Positions 45,173-57,700 of a stretch of 64,000 nucleotides of DNA are shown piece by piece (the stretch's first letter is position 1; each line of letters begins with the position of its first letter). Origin of the DNA: Gnetum montanum (Eukaryota; Streptophyta; Gnetopsida; Gnetales; Gnetaceae). A program made the translations under genes and the position numbers. The notes beneath the pieces were generated by a model. It was not told where the DNA came from. It saw nothing but the letters and a program-made list of their open reading frames with translations, and did no database searches. The DNA lies in the NCBI GenBank assembly GCA_015680685.1, contig MNCI01002316.1, positions 223,729 through 287,728 on the forward strand, written 5' to 3'.

Positions 45173-46013
45173 AATCAAGCATCAAAGTGTCATGTTGACG
45201 TAGTGTTTACTGTGTTTATGAGGCCTCGTCGATGTAGCCCTACAATAAAGTTTGTAAATATGAATTCATTCATTGTGTTTATAGATGTCCTATCATAGTT
45301 GTCGTAGAGCTCTTGTAGTTTTGTCATTTGAGAGTTAGAATATTTGTTTGAGTGCTCACAGTAGGAGTCAACAAGTGTACAAATCTTTATTCGAGCACTT
45401 ATGTACTTGAGCATAGCAGTGTGAACACTAATTATGATGAGCCTTTTGATAAACGTTGTAGCACTTGGAAATAGATTAATTGTTTGTTTATGCATTTAAT
45501 TTTTTAGGTAATTTTATTTAATTATTTAATTAATTAAATAATTAATTAGGCTAAACTAAGCTAGATTAAGTAGTGATTAATTAAGCACATAAGTATGACC
45601 ACTTCGAGCATACACTTGATGCTTGGTAATCCTAGTAATGCTTAACATTTGATAACCCAGTAGTGCTACATGTGTTCAAGATGTGTACGGAAAGTGGAAA
45701 TGGATGCTTATGTTATGATTAGTTAGTTAGGTGTAGTTAGTTAGATTAAGTTAGTAATTGAATTACTTCATTCCTGCCATCCATTGTTTTAAGCACCCAA
45801 AACATAAAACATAAAAATAATAAAAATCATATGCCTCGATTACACTTAACCATATCACAAGTGTAATTGGAAAAATAATGAATGATGTTAGGGCAAGTTC
45901 ACTTTTTAGAGACTAGTGTACTGGAAGACATAGAATCCACAAAATTCGAATAGATCACACGTGAATGCTTAGTGATTCGTATGGTTGAGCATAGGGACAC
46001 TCACTACTCATCA
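45173..46013 (+). mobile_element. 5' LTR of element C
   Basis: GCATCAAAGTGTCATGTTGACG corresponds to the D LTR start TGATGAGCATCAAAGTG, but the terminal TGATG is mutated. A TATA-like TGTAAATATG lies near 45254. AAATCTTTATTCGAGCAC is the R-like landmark. The end is CTACTCATCA. U3 words: TTGACGTAG, CCTCGTCGATGTAGCC. Confidence 0.85.
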
Positions 46014-46014
46014 T

Positions 46015-46032
46015 TAGTGCCATTGCTAAGGA
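46015..46032 (+). other. Element C primer-binding site (tRNA-Asp)
   Basis: TAGTGCCATTGCTAAGGA, one base after the LTR. Six transitions from the perfect tRNA-Asp complement. Confidence 0.8.
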
Positions 46033-46175
46033 CCTTTAGTTGTTACATGCACTATCTAGTATTTAGTGAAAAAATTATTTAACATTGTTGGAATGAACCC
46101 TAAAGTCATATCATACATCAAAATAACTACAAAAATTATAAGAAGCACAGTGCATTTCTTATCTTCTAATACAAG

Positions 46176-48590
46176 ATGTCTTCTTCTCACATGAGTGATT
46201 ATCTACCTAAGTTTGATGGAGTAAATCAATAGGTTCCCTAGCAATATAAAGTAATATATGCTCATACTAATGAGTATGTACCCAATTTACCCTTCTTCCT
46301 ACACCAAGATGAACAACTGCAGTGGCAAGACATGGAGGGCAACATTGTGTTACCACCTGATCAATCCATTTCTGTGATGCTCCACCAAACTCTTATATAG
46401 TTTGGCATCCAAGGGATTCATGCTAAATATGGTGTGTAGGATAGTGATGCCAAGGATGATCATCCCACTGATGCACAATGTTTGAGGGATCAACAGCTAG
46501 AGTAGTGTTATGAGTCTACAAAGGGGAAGTGGTCCAATGATTTTTCATTCCTAATGTACTAAAAAGATGGTGGAGAACTCTTCTGTAGGGGTTTTCCATA
46601 TAGAGAGACTCCTATCTTTGACTTCGGTGAAGGAGGTTAAGACCAGAACTTGTAGTCCATGATACATAATCCTAGTTCTAGAAAGAATAGATCCCATGAC
46701 AAAGGGGGATCCAAAGAGGAGTCATTGTAAGGATGCGAGTAAGTAGCATGATCATAATCATAGCCACAACCACCAAAGAGGGGGTGGTAGGCATCATGAT
46801 GGTGCTAGTTCTCCTTCCTCTTCACCTTCATCATCATCCTCTTCCTATTATGGCTTTGAATGAAACTATAAGAGATGCGATCGTAATGGAGGTGACCAAT
46901 GGGACTATGATGATTGTAGGGACCATCGAGCAAGTTAAGATTTTGGGTGTGGGCATTCAAGAGAGGTCCATAACTATGAATGAAGGGGTAGCATAGGGCA
47001 TCATAGGCACCAAGGTCATGGCTACAATGAGCCTTTTCTTACCACCCGAAGCATGTTAAACATCGTAGAGGTAGTGAGAATTCAAACAAGGTACATGAAA
47101 GACAATAGGATCAAGTGATTGGATATGAACAACATTTCGAAGTTTGAGGGGGGAAATAACTCTGATCCACTAAACCATCTTCAAGTTTTTCATGATGCCT
47201 ATACCTTACAAAACATAGAAAATGATGAGCAAAAGCTTAAGTTGTTTCCCAGGATACTCATTAAAGAAGAAAAAAGCTTGTACTAGTCCTTGGAGCTGAA
47301 ATCAATCCGTAGATGGAGTATAATACTTGAACTATTCAACAAAAACTATCAAACATACTCTTAAGTGTTCAATCTAATAAGGTAAATCTAAGATTGGAAG
47401 CAAGAAACACATGAGTCCTTGGATGCCACCATGGGTAGATATTATTCCTTATTACATCAATGCCCTAACCATGGTTTCTCTCAGTAGGAACAACTTTGCC
47501 ACATCATTAATGAACTTTGCGCTGAAATAAGAACAACTCTTGGGATCTACACCCAAGGAAGAATTTTTGAGTTAAGGCCCCATTATATCCAAAGGTTGAT
47601 CAAGCAAGTAAAAGAAGAAGAAGGAGAGTTGAGGAAACAAGAAAGTGCTAAGGAATATAACAAGGATCCTTTCATTCGCAAGAGGGATGTCCAATTTTGT
47701 GATAATAAGAAAGAATCATCACTTGATGAGGTGGTGAACTAGAAAACCTTATTGATTCAAAATTTTAGCTCTAAAATCTTGACTAAGGTAGATCAGTTAT
47801 GGAACTCTATGGATAGCAAATTTCAGGTTATTCTAAAAATTGCTAAAGAATCCAAAGAACAAAGTAGTGATTGTGACTGCAAGAGGTGAAAGAAAGCTAA
47901 ACGTGCCAATCAAATAGGTAAGGGCAAGATTGCTACTATAGAGGAAATTATGAAAACTAAATCAAATGATGATGGCGGATGTGACATCTACCAATATGAA
48001 CATCCTAAGAGATGTTGCCCCATTGTGTCACACTTAAAAGAGTATGGGATGTATGGTCTAAATCCATGACTAGCAAAAAGATAAATACTCAAAAGATTAT
48101 CGTATCCTCAAGGCAATCCCAAATAATTCCATCAGCAACAACAAGCTTATTATCCAAGTGGAGCTCCACCACAATCATATAAGTAATATCAATGGTGACA
48201 GCAACCATAATCATGGGGGATGCCACCACCAAGGTAGTAGTACCCTTACAGACAACCAGATTCATATGGATATTACATTCAACAACCCCTATCTCCATGT
48301 GACTCTTCTAGTCACATTTCTCCTTTCCAATAGCACTACTACCCTTCTAAATACTATAGAACTCATTCTCCACATTCCAAGAGGGATACCACATTCCATC
48401 CTTATCATCCTCCTATTCCTACACCTATTCCTCCATCCTCAATGTAGCTACCACGTGCTCCATCCATGCAGGGTAAACTTCTAGCCTAGCCACATCAATG
48501 CAATGCTACTAGGGCCATCAATCTAAAACTAGTTAATCAACAAAGTGGTTCAAAACCTCATGCTCGTAAAAGACTATTTTTTTGACCCAA
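46176..48590 (+). pseudogene. gag: Element C gag
   Basis: The ATG is intact: MSSSHMSDYLPKFDG. YAHTNEYVPNL, LHQDEQLQWQDMEGNIVLPPDQ and DHPTDAQCLRDQQLE define the N-terminal acidic domain also seen in D. The retrotransposon-gag core (NNISKFEGG, LKSIRRWSIILELFN, YYSLLHQCPNHGF) follows. Near 47990 the Cys motif reads CDIYQYEHPKRCC, with the second Cys changed to Tyr. A Pro/Tyr/Gln-rich tail follows. Several stops. Confidence 0.85.
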
Positions 48591-48689
48591 CATCCTCCTA
48601 AGCCTTCATAGACTCATGCAACTAGTCACCTTGCTCCTACCTCATCCTCTACAAATCATTCCATCAAGAACCCTTCAAATGAATTACCA

Positions 48690-49200
48690 TCCAAAATCCA
48701 TACTATTATGCTAACTCATCCTATATCTGATTGGATCCAGGCTAGCAATCTTTCCAAGAAATTAGCTAATCTTGGAAGTCCTCTTACCTATTTACAGAAT
48801 GCTAGGAATGGACCATGCAACACTCTTCTTGATTCAAGTTCTTATGTTAACTTAATTTCTCATGAGATGTATACTTCCTAGAACCTACCACCTCTCAAGA
48901 AGAGGAATATTTGATTGGAATTGGTAGACCAATCCATTACTATTCCATTGGGACTGGTACTAGACATTGTGACCACTGTCTATGGGTGATCTTATCTTGT
49001 TGATTTCCTAGTAATCAAAGTTGAGAACTATAAGCGGGACTTTCCAATCATTATGGAAAGGGTGTGGCTAAGCACTGTTGATGCGAGAATGGGGATCAAA
49101 GATCTTTCTTTGGAAACTTCTAAGGAAAATGCATTTGGAAAGATTGAGAAGAAGCAAGTTCCATGCATCATGTACAACAATACAGGGTGCAATTACATGT
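48690..49200 (+). pseudogene. Element C aspartic protease
   Basis: LLDSSSYVNLISHEMY is the catalytic loop, again DSS. VDFLVIKVENYKRDFPIIMERVWLSTVDA corresponds to MGRAWLSTVDA in A, with Gly to Glu. Collinear with the protease of A. Confidence 0.82.
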
Positions 49201-49638
49201 AGAAATTCTGATCCATGAAATAAACATCTATTTCTACATGTAGGTAGTGTGCACATGAAGTAGATATTCAAAGGTGTCTATGCACAATAGCCACAAAATA
49301 AGAGGACACCCAGTGACTGACCACTAATCCTAAAAGCAGCACAATGTGCATGGAACCTACTAAGAGTCTGACATGTAGTTATGTTGTAGGCATGAATGAA
49401 CTAGAGCAAGTTCATCACCAACTCTCTAATGATGAAAATGATGATACTAATTGGGAAGAGTTGGAGATCCCTTATAATTTCAAACAAGAGCCCTTAGAGT
49501 TAAAAATTGTACCTGCCAGCCTAGAATATGCATTTTTGAAAAATGGCAAGTTGGTCATACTTAATGCCAAACTTGCTCCTGAGAAAAAAGCAAAACTATT
49601 GAAAGTGATCAATAGATGGTCAATAACCTTTACCTAAT
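49201..49638 (+). pseudogene. Element C pre-RT linker, cut by element D
   Basis: Open at 49344-49637: DELEQVHHQLSNDE-like acidic stretch, EPLELKIVPASLEYAFLKNGKL, LLKVINRWSITFT. The next codons (W-S-Y) are found at 62941 beyond element D. Confidence 0.85.
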
Positions 49639-50538
49639 TGATGAGCAATGAAGGGTACCCCTACATCCAACCATACGAATCATAGAGCACTCATGCACAA
49701 TTCGGTCGAATTCCATGGGCTCTCTAGTTTTTGGTGCACTAGTCTTCTAGGAAGTGAACTTCACCCTAAGGTCATTCATTGTCTTCCCAATTACACTTGT
49801 TAAGTACAAAGGTATGATTAAGTGTAATCGAGGCATGTGATTTTTATCATTTTATGTTTTATGGTTTTGATGCTTAAAGAGAGAGATGAAGTAATTTAGT
49901 GACTAATTTAATTTAACTAACTAACTAATCTCTAACTAGTCCTAACATAAGCAAATAGTCCCACTTTTTGTACATGTCTTGAATCCACGTATCCACTGCT
50001 GGGTTACCAAGCGCTATGCTACTGGGCACACCAAGCAATAATGTTATTGAGATGACCAAGTGAATACGTGTTACGCTCAAAGTAATCGTACTTATATATT
50101 TAATCTATCTAGCTTATCTCGCTTAATTACTTAATTATCTTAATTATTGGAAAACATTAAATAAATTACTAAAAGCATTAAATGCATGAATGAAATATCT
50201 AAACTATCTAGAATGCTATAAGGTTTATTAAGAAGCTCATCTTTATTATCGTACACATTGGCATGCTTAGGTACAACAATGCTTGAATAAAGATCCGTAC
50301 ACTCATTGACTCTTGCTGCAAGCACTAGGGAAAAATATTCTAACTTTCAAATAGACAAACATGGCTAGGAGCTTATATTTATAGTTTTTGCTCTAGGGCT
50401 GTGTCAATGGGGCCCTATCAACGTAGCAAATGCTACATTGATGTAGCCTTGTTAATGGGGCAACAACATGTAAACGGGACCCCATTAACAAGGCTACATC
50501 CACAGCAACCCATCAATGCGACACTTTGACACTCATCA
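49639..50538 (-). mobile_element. 3' LTR of element D
   Basis: TGATGAGCAATGAAGGG to GACACTCATCA. Minus TATA at 50371-50384. U3 words at 50399-50525 include CAATGGGGCCC, CAACGTAGC, GCTACATTGATG and TTAATGGGGC in both directions. The minus-strand polypurine tract ATGGGGATA lies at 50539-50547. Confidence 0.92.
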
Positions 50539-50559
50539 TATCCCCATAACTGATTGAAA

Positions 50560-53500
50560 ACTCATGCTCAAGTTCTTTTACAAAATTGGAAAGGTAAGGG
50601 ATTATTGACTAACTCTTAAAAAAACAAAACGAATTTCCCTAACAAAACTGAGTGCCCAAGTGTAGAGATCAACACATTACAAAATTATGGTATTCATGAT
50701 ACAAAATTGAACACCATGACATGAATACACAAAAAGAATTGAACAACACTTCCTTTGATGACATGAAGGCAATGCAAAAGATCAAATAATCCTAGGTGAT
50801 GGTGGCTCCTAAGGTTCTGAAGGATTTTTGCCAACTTTAGGCACGTGTGGTAGCTAAGATGGCTATGGCTATCGTACTACATCTACAACTTCTAGTGGAA
50901 GGCAAAAGGCATCTAGCAATGCCTTCATCTTCTCCTCCTTACTCTAGGGGTCATTCATAGTTCATGCAGCATCACCAATGTGGGCTAGAATGAAGACATT
51001 CCATCGATAGGGCATTATTGGGAACATCTCCTTCACATTGACAAACCAAATAGTGAACTATTTGCATTCAATATCAAACATCTTGATTGCATTCTATAGC
51101 TTATTGTAGTTGTTCATCCTTCTGGTCAGGTTCTTGGTAGTTGATCATTGATCAATAAATCATGCCTTGAGAACTTTAAGGTCAGCATTAGCCACCGCAA
51201 GCTTGTCATTGGTGTTCTTGTGATGCTTGAGCTCAACCTCGTATAGCAAGTACAAGCCAGCCACCTATTTTTCAAGCTTTGACCACAACCATCTAGTAAT
51301 CAACATGGCTAGGTTTACATAACAGAGATTGGCAAGCTTCATATATTTTGTCATCTCCTCGATCTTCAACTCCTTTATGTAGATTTCTACCTTGTTGTAG
51401 GCATCTATCCCATCAACGATGAATTGCCAAACATCTCTACCTTGCTGGAGTTGCTGGAGAGCTTCATTTACTTTCACCTTTACTAATTCAATGTATTTTC
51501 ATTTACCTCCTTTTGTAGATTGACCTATTCTCTATAATGATCTTTGACTTTTTCAAATTTAAGAGCTTCAAATTTCTAGGCAACTACCTCAATTGTAGTT
51601 TTCTGGCAAAGGGCATGCACCTCCTCCATGGAGAGATTTCTACTTTTTGCTGCTAATCTTCTTAGTTCTATATGTGCTCTAGCTAGTTGCTCCTACCATT
51701 GATGGATGAAATCAGTTAATTATTGCTTGTGCACATCAACATTTCATAGGTGATGGTTCTCTATGGTTAGTTGAACATTCTTCTAGTGGATCTTATCTAA
51801 GGACTCCTAAATCTTGTGCTATGTGGCATCGACCAAGGATCTATAGAACATCATTATTTCCATTGCACCCTTAACCCCTTTTAGTTTGGTGTGAAGTTAT
51901 TGCATAGCTTCATCTCTTGTAAGTGCCGGGTTGAAGAATGTGGGATCAACAATCTGGGCTCTTAGTTTGGTAACTTCTATAGCCAAGCGTTTGTTCCACT
52001 CCTTGGCTATTTCAAGCTACCCTTCCAATATGATGTTCTTACCCCTTACCTCTAGCAACTTCAACTAGGTTTCAGTAGTGTTGTTCGAAAGGTCAAAGAC
52101 ATCCAAAAGTCATTTCCTGATTCCTACCAATCAGCTCAGAAATTCTTCATACTCTGCTACATTTATTCTACCTCTTGTGGTTCTTGTAGATGTCTGTACA
52201 TTTTTGAGTGTAGTGATATCTATGCAAATGTCATAAGTGCATTGAGAGTCTTGGCACTACGATCAGCAACCACTTCTACTATGATCTCCTGCCCTTGGTG
52301 CTGCATAATCAATACAGTTGTCCCTTCACCCTCCTCCAAGTGCACTAAGAAGATTATAGTATTTCCAAAGATTTCTGGGAGTGACTATTATTTTACAAGA
52401 GATACTATGACCTCTCTAGTGCTCAAATTCAACCTTGTAGGTAGCTAAGTTCTTTGGGCTGAGAAAATGGATCCACCTCCACCCATCAAATTGATTGTCT
52501 AGGCCACCTCATTTAAGTGACTCATTGCTAGTTTGTAGGCAAATGGGTCCCTGCCACTCATGCCTTCTCATTGTACTTGTTTACTCAAAAGCCATTCTCT
52601 ATTTTCTTGTAACTATTGGGTAGTTGCAATGATCTCTCACATAATTGTTTGAGTGGTAGGTAGAGGTGGTGGTCACTGTTCCTCTTTGTGGATAGTCATT
52701 GTAGGTGTTTTATCTTTCATCATTTCCTCCAAATTGGTGATCAAATTTTTCCTAACATCATCATTTTTGTAACAGAATATCCCTCCCCTTTGATAGAGTT
52801 TTTTGATGAGGCATGGGAAGGGGAATGCCTTCCTTCTGTGTTTGTTTTCTTTAAACCACTTCTTCATCTCTAGATAGATTAACTATAGAAGGTTGACCAT
52901 GAATCTCCCACTTGGAGTGATGCATGCTTGAGCAGAGAAGGCAATGATTTTGCTTGGCCTCACCATGGGATTGAGGTGGCAAGCCACAATCTTGTAATAA
53001 ATCCTTTCTGTCGGTGTGAGCACACCAAACTCCTTGCAATCGACACCATAACATAGTTGCACCCATTCTTTCTTAATACTAGGATCCACCTGCATTGGGA
53101 TCTTAGTAAGATTTTCCCCTGTTTCAACTAACCCAAGCATTGTAACAATGGCCTACACCGAGTAGGACACTGAGATGTCCTTGATTTTCACTGTTGATCC
53201 AAGATGCTTGTTATTCCAAAATAGGAATGTCTCTCCCATGTACCACTCCCTAGTGGAAGTGATGGTTGGCCACATGGTAGAGGTCTTTAGCTGGTCCTAC
53301 ACTTCTCTTGGTGCATGCTTCAGGAAAAGGCCAAAATTTAACTTCTGGAGCATTGATTTTTGGATCTCCCTTAATTTGATTTGATTTAGGCAGGTCTCTG
53401 TTAAGGTCACCTCAAGATTCACTAGTTGTGTTGGCGCATTAACCAAATGGGAGTGTTCTATTACTGTTGTTGCTAGTTTTGAAATTTGTCAAATAGATTC

Positions 53501-53647
53501 CACTTCTGCCTCTTCCCTAAGAGGACCTATGGCATGGGTTGTGAGTATTTCTTCTTGGGGCTCTTCTTGGCCCCTTCCCATTCTATGCCATTTCTCCCTT
53601 GGTTGGGATGGTCTTGCTTCCTACATGTGCTTTTCTTTTGGTGCCAT
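50560..53647 (-). pseudogene. Element D accessory ORF (between pol and 3' LTR)
   Basis: Starts MAPKEKHM near 53647. An N-terminal globular part has NQIKLREIQKSMLQKLNFGLFLK, EWYMGETFLFW, KIKDISVSYSV, PIERIYYKIVACHLNP-like and GRFMVNLL segments. A basic segment (KWFKENKHRRKAFPFPCLIKKLYQRGG) follows, then a long Glu/Lys/Gln-rich coiled-coil region down to ~50.9 kb, including a SLSMEEVHAL-like string shared with element B. Stops and frameshifts are frequent. Athila elements may carry an env-like ORF here, but I see no signal peptide or clear membrane segment, so env identity is not supported. Confidence 0.65.
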
Positions 53648-54092
53648 ATGCGGTCACAACACATCCATAGATTAGTAAATATAATGTGTAACTTTAGATT
53701 TTTGAATACCTTTTCTAGTTAGTTTGTTACTCTTTGGCTAAGGTTGGACCATGGTAGATTGATTACTTTATTAATTAATTAATTATTATTTATTATAAAT
53801 GTCACCAGAGCTTGTTTGAAAGCTACTCTTGTAATTTAGTGTTTGATAGTTGATTTTTCAATTAAACCTTTGTGGGAGTTATAAAAAATCATGAGAAATT
53901 TGCTATAAAAAATGGCACATTTGTGGCCCCCATGATGAAGAGCTTACCTCTAGTAGCTGTAGGGTCAAAGAACAAAGTGATTTGGATAAACAATTTGTAA
54001 GTTATGGGATCTATAAGGTTCTAGGCTCTAAAAATTTGGAAAATTCCTTTGGCATTTATGAGAAAATGTAAAATTTTCCAAGTGGGATCATG

Positions 54093-54192
54093 CCTATTTA
54101 TACTAATTTTTTCCTTATGTCAATGAGGCCCCATATATGAGGCCTCATATACGGGTCTGCTTCATTGATGGGACCCTGTATATGGGGCCTAG
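54093..54192 (-). promoter_or_regulatory. Internal U3-like module with TATA box in element D
   Basis: Minus-strand AGTATAAATAGG at 54093-54104 is preceded (54116-54192) by GGGGCCTCATTGAC, GAGGCCTCATATATGG, CCGTATATGAGG and CCCATCAATGAAG. The layout is the same as the LTR U3-TATA block, but it lies inside the element ~450 bases before the accessory ATG. It could be an internal promoter or the remains of a nested solo LTR. Confidence 0.5.
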
Positions 54193-55810
54193 TAGCAAAA
54201 ATTTTCAAATGTCAATATCTCAAAAAATATAAGGAATTTTTCAATGAAATGAGGATCCATGGAATCCCAGAAAAGTCAAGAATATAATAATATCATTGAA
54301 GAAGATCTTTGAAAGCTCAACAAATTAAAAATTTTGATGGAGAATGTATTTAATGAACAAAATATATAAAGGAGCACATGGGCTAATGTGGAAGATGGAT
54401 GTACAAAAGATTCTGGTTGCAAGAATGCCTAAGGATAAGGTGTTTAACAAACTTGACCCAGGGAGATGCAAGTAGGTCCTCCCCATAGCAGGCACATGCC
54501 ATGCCTTGTTTACCCTTACATAATCGCAACCTAAGGATTCTGTGAGCCCCATAGGTGACTAATGGTCAATGGAAGTTAAGGACCAAAACCCAAAAGATTC
54601 TACCTAAGAATTCAAGTACATCAAACCAAGACACAGAATTAACAACATGGACATTAGCAGTGAGGTGAGTTATGGATAGCATAAATTAATGATGAAGAAG
54701 GTGGAATGGAATTCCAACTAAGCTCATCAAAAGTCCCTTGTGAATTTTATGTCTAAAATGACCTGAGAGCTCCATCCTTAGTCCAGACCAAACCAACCTC
54801 TTTTAGTGACTTTGCATCATCACTCCAAGATTGATCCACCCCTTGAGATACAAGAGTGCTCCTATAAAACAACCATCATTCCATAAAGAGAAGAAAAGAG
54901 AAGTAGGAAATGAAAGAGGCCCTTAGTTAGAGGAAACCTTCAAGCATGCGTACATGTCTTTCTAGTCCCATAACTAGTGCTTATAGCCTGCTTATTTGTC
55001 TAAGGGGTGTGCTTTGAATTCCCATCATGTTTATTTTTTTCTCTTTTTTTTGTATTTTGTTTCTTTTTTTTTCTTTTTCTTTTGTTAGATGGGAACCACA
55101 CCATGCAAAGACTTTATTTAACTTTCTATTAGTAGTTGGAATGGAATGGTAAGAAGTCCATGAAAACACTTAAGCATCTGGTAAGTAGAAGAGTATGAAG
55201 AGTATTGAGTCTTTTTGAAGTCACATCCTATTCAAACCTTTGAATCATTCCCAATTCCAGAAACTACCAAGGTCATAAACTTATTAAAAGTTGATTTAAA
55301 GAAAGGAACCTCAAACTTCCAGAACAAGGAAAACCATAGAATTTGTGGATGGGTGGATGTTGTGGACTCACTACCTATTCCATGAAAAAAAACCATGAAT
55401 AAGTCATTAGTACAAAAATCAAAAAATAGAAACCAAACATTAAGCACAAACCACCATTTGAAGTAACCCCAGTACCACTGTGTCTTGTTGGCAATAAAGC
55501 ACTTTTATTAGCAAAAAATTGAAATCACACTCAAACAAAACAAAGTGAAATATACAAGAAAGTGTAAAATATTCAATAAAGATTCAAATGTACTAATGAT
55601 GGTATAAAACAAAAAATGGTGTAAAAATAGGAAAAATTTTGAAAATCAAAAAGTTGTAAAGTAAATAACTTCCAAAAGCAAAAACATGAAAAACAAAAAA
55701 TAGAAAAACTAAGGAGCCATATGGATGATTTAGCATGGATGGCCATCTCCCCCACGACTAAGTTGGAAGGAGGAGATCTGAAAAATTGAGCATGGTTGTC
55801 CATCCATTAA
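54193..55810 (-). other. Non-coding spacer of element D
   Basis: Corresponds to 23.88-24.9 kb of element A (shared GAGATGGCCATCC, GTGTGGTTCCCAT and TTCAAAGCACACCCCTTAGAC). No coding recognised. Confidence 0.6.
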
Positions 55811-57100
55811 GGTATTTGTTACACTAGCTTGCTTGGGCTGATGGAAATGCTTTACTTGTTAGATGTTAACCAACTAGTTTTTATTTGGGCTCTTAGGTTT
55901 GTATATGGTCATGGTCCTAGAAGGAAAGGTTTTAGTAATTATATAAGGTTCCTCCCACAACATTTGGAACTTTGTTTTCTAAGGTATGCATGTGGGGTTC
56001 CAATAGAGAACCTTATCTCCAGGTCAAGATTTTACTTTCGGTATTCTTAGGTTATGTCGTTGCTTGTTGAATGCCTTGTGCACTTCATTCAAAGATAGGC
56101 CTAGCAATCGATTTTTATCTAGCACATTGAGGTTTATCAATCTTTCATTCTGGGCTAGACTTAGGTCAAGATTCAGGTCACAAGCTATTGAGAGTGTACA
56201 AAACTTGGATTGAATTAAGAGCATTGGAATTTTTTTGTACACTAACTCATAGGGAGAATAGCCAATAAGAAGTTTCCATGTTGAGCGGTTGGATCATAGG
56301 GCATCATTGAGTTTCCTTGTTGGTTACCTCTACTTGACCATTGGCTTGAGGATGATAAGGTATTATTAATTTATGTTCAAACCCCAAGCGTTGCATAAGT
56401 TTTCAAAAAATGGCACCTATAAAATGAGTTCCATTGTCAAAAATTAGTGCATGTGACATCCCAAATCTACTTACAACATGTTGTTGTACAAATCTAGCAA
56501 TAGTGGATGATGTACAATTGGTGACAGCTATTGCTTCTACCCATTTGGTGCAATAGTCGACTACTATGATGATCTATGCCTTTCCATTGGACATGGGTGT
56601 GATGGGACCCATGAAGTCAATGCTACATATGTCAAAGGGCTCTAGTGGCTGAATCCACTATTCATGACCCTCCACGTGTGTGGTCATCCCACCATCTCAT
56701 TGACAATGTTCACAAGATTGAACAAATTGGTAGGCATCCCTAAAGATTGTAGGCCAATAGTATCCTACCATCAAGATTTTTATGGTTGTATGTCTCCTTG
56801 CATAGTGGTTTTAGTAAGAGCCTTCGTGAGCATCCTAGAGAATGTGCAATTGATCCACATCAGGGACACACCAACGAACCAGGCCATTGATGCACATCTT
56901 GTAAAGCTGTCCATTGATTTCCATGAAATACTTTGCCTGATGAAGAAACTGTTGTTTCTTCCTGAAGTCCAGATCTTGTGGCATCTCCTAAGTGAGAAGG
57001 TAAGTGAGGATTCCATCATACCATTTTGTTTATATGGAGACTTGATCATTTATGGCTCCTATAAAGAGGAGTTCATCGAAAAATTGATTAGAGAGTGGAC
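55811..57100 (-). pseudogene. Element D integrase
   Basis: Zinc-finger end CEHCQ is intact (Tyr in A). Core: FDICSIDFMG, VVDYCTKWVEA, IFDNGTHF and YHPQANGQVEVTN keep the D, D and E that A has lost. Stops and frameshifts elsewhere still make it non-functional. The C-terminal part reads through FNKQRHNLRIPKVKS-like and PGD-like sequence near 56.0 kb. Confidence 0.87.
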
Positions 57101-57700
57101 TCTCCTCCCCTTTATTATTCTATCTTAACGGAGAGAGGTGGTAAGCGATCACATTCTCAAACTCTTTTCGATCTATCATTATGAGATTAAATTTCTACAA
57201 GATCATGAGCCACCATATGATATGAGGATTCACCATCAGCTTATTCATTAGGAAGTAGATGGTACTATGGTCTATGTGCACAAACACTTTGTATCCAAGT
57301 ACATAGTCCCTGAACTTTTTAAGAGCATACATCATTGCCATTAATTCTTTCTTAGTTGTGGTGTAATTCAAGTATGCACCAACAATGGTTCAACTCACGT
57401 AGTGCATGTAATATGGACATTTCTTTTTGTCCAATTGCGTAAGCACCACTCCCAAAGCATAATTAAATGCATTTTTCATTATATGAAATGGCCTAGAACA
57501 ATCTGGTGCTCATAGAATTGGAGTTTCTAAAATCTTATCCTTTAACTGTTGGAATGCATGTTTGCACTCTTTGGCCCAGAAAAATGGAGCATCTTTGTTT
57601 GTAAGCTCAACCAACAACTTTTTGATCTTAGATAAATTCTCTATGAATTAGAAATAGTAGCTAGTATGTCCAAGGAATGATTGGACATCTTTAATTATCT
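57101..57700 (-). pseudogene. Element D RNase H
   Basis: FHIMKNAFNYALGVVLTQL shows Asn in place of the first catalytic Asp, as in A. The following TTTKKELMAMMYALKKF-like and DHSTIYFLMNK-like segments and FNLIMIDRKEFENV-like end are in order. Confidence 0.8.

Noticed and set aside
53883-55169. Envelope gene in element D
   Set aside because: No signal peptide, transmembrane segment or furin-like site is visible. Only an accessory ORF of unknown role is supported.
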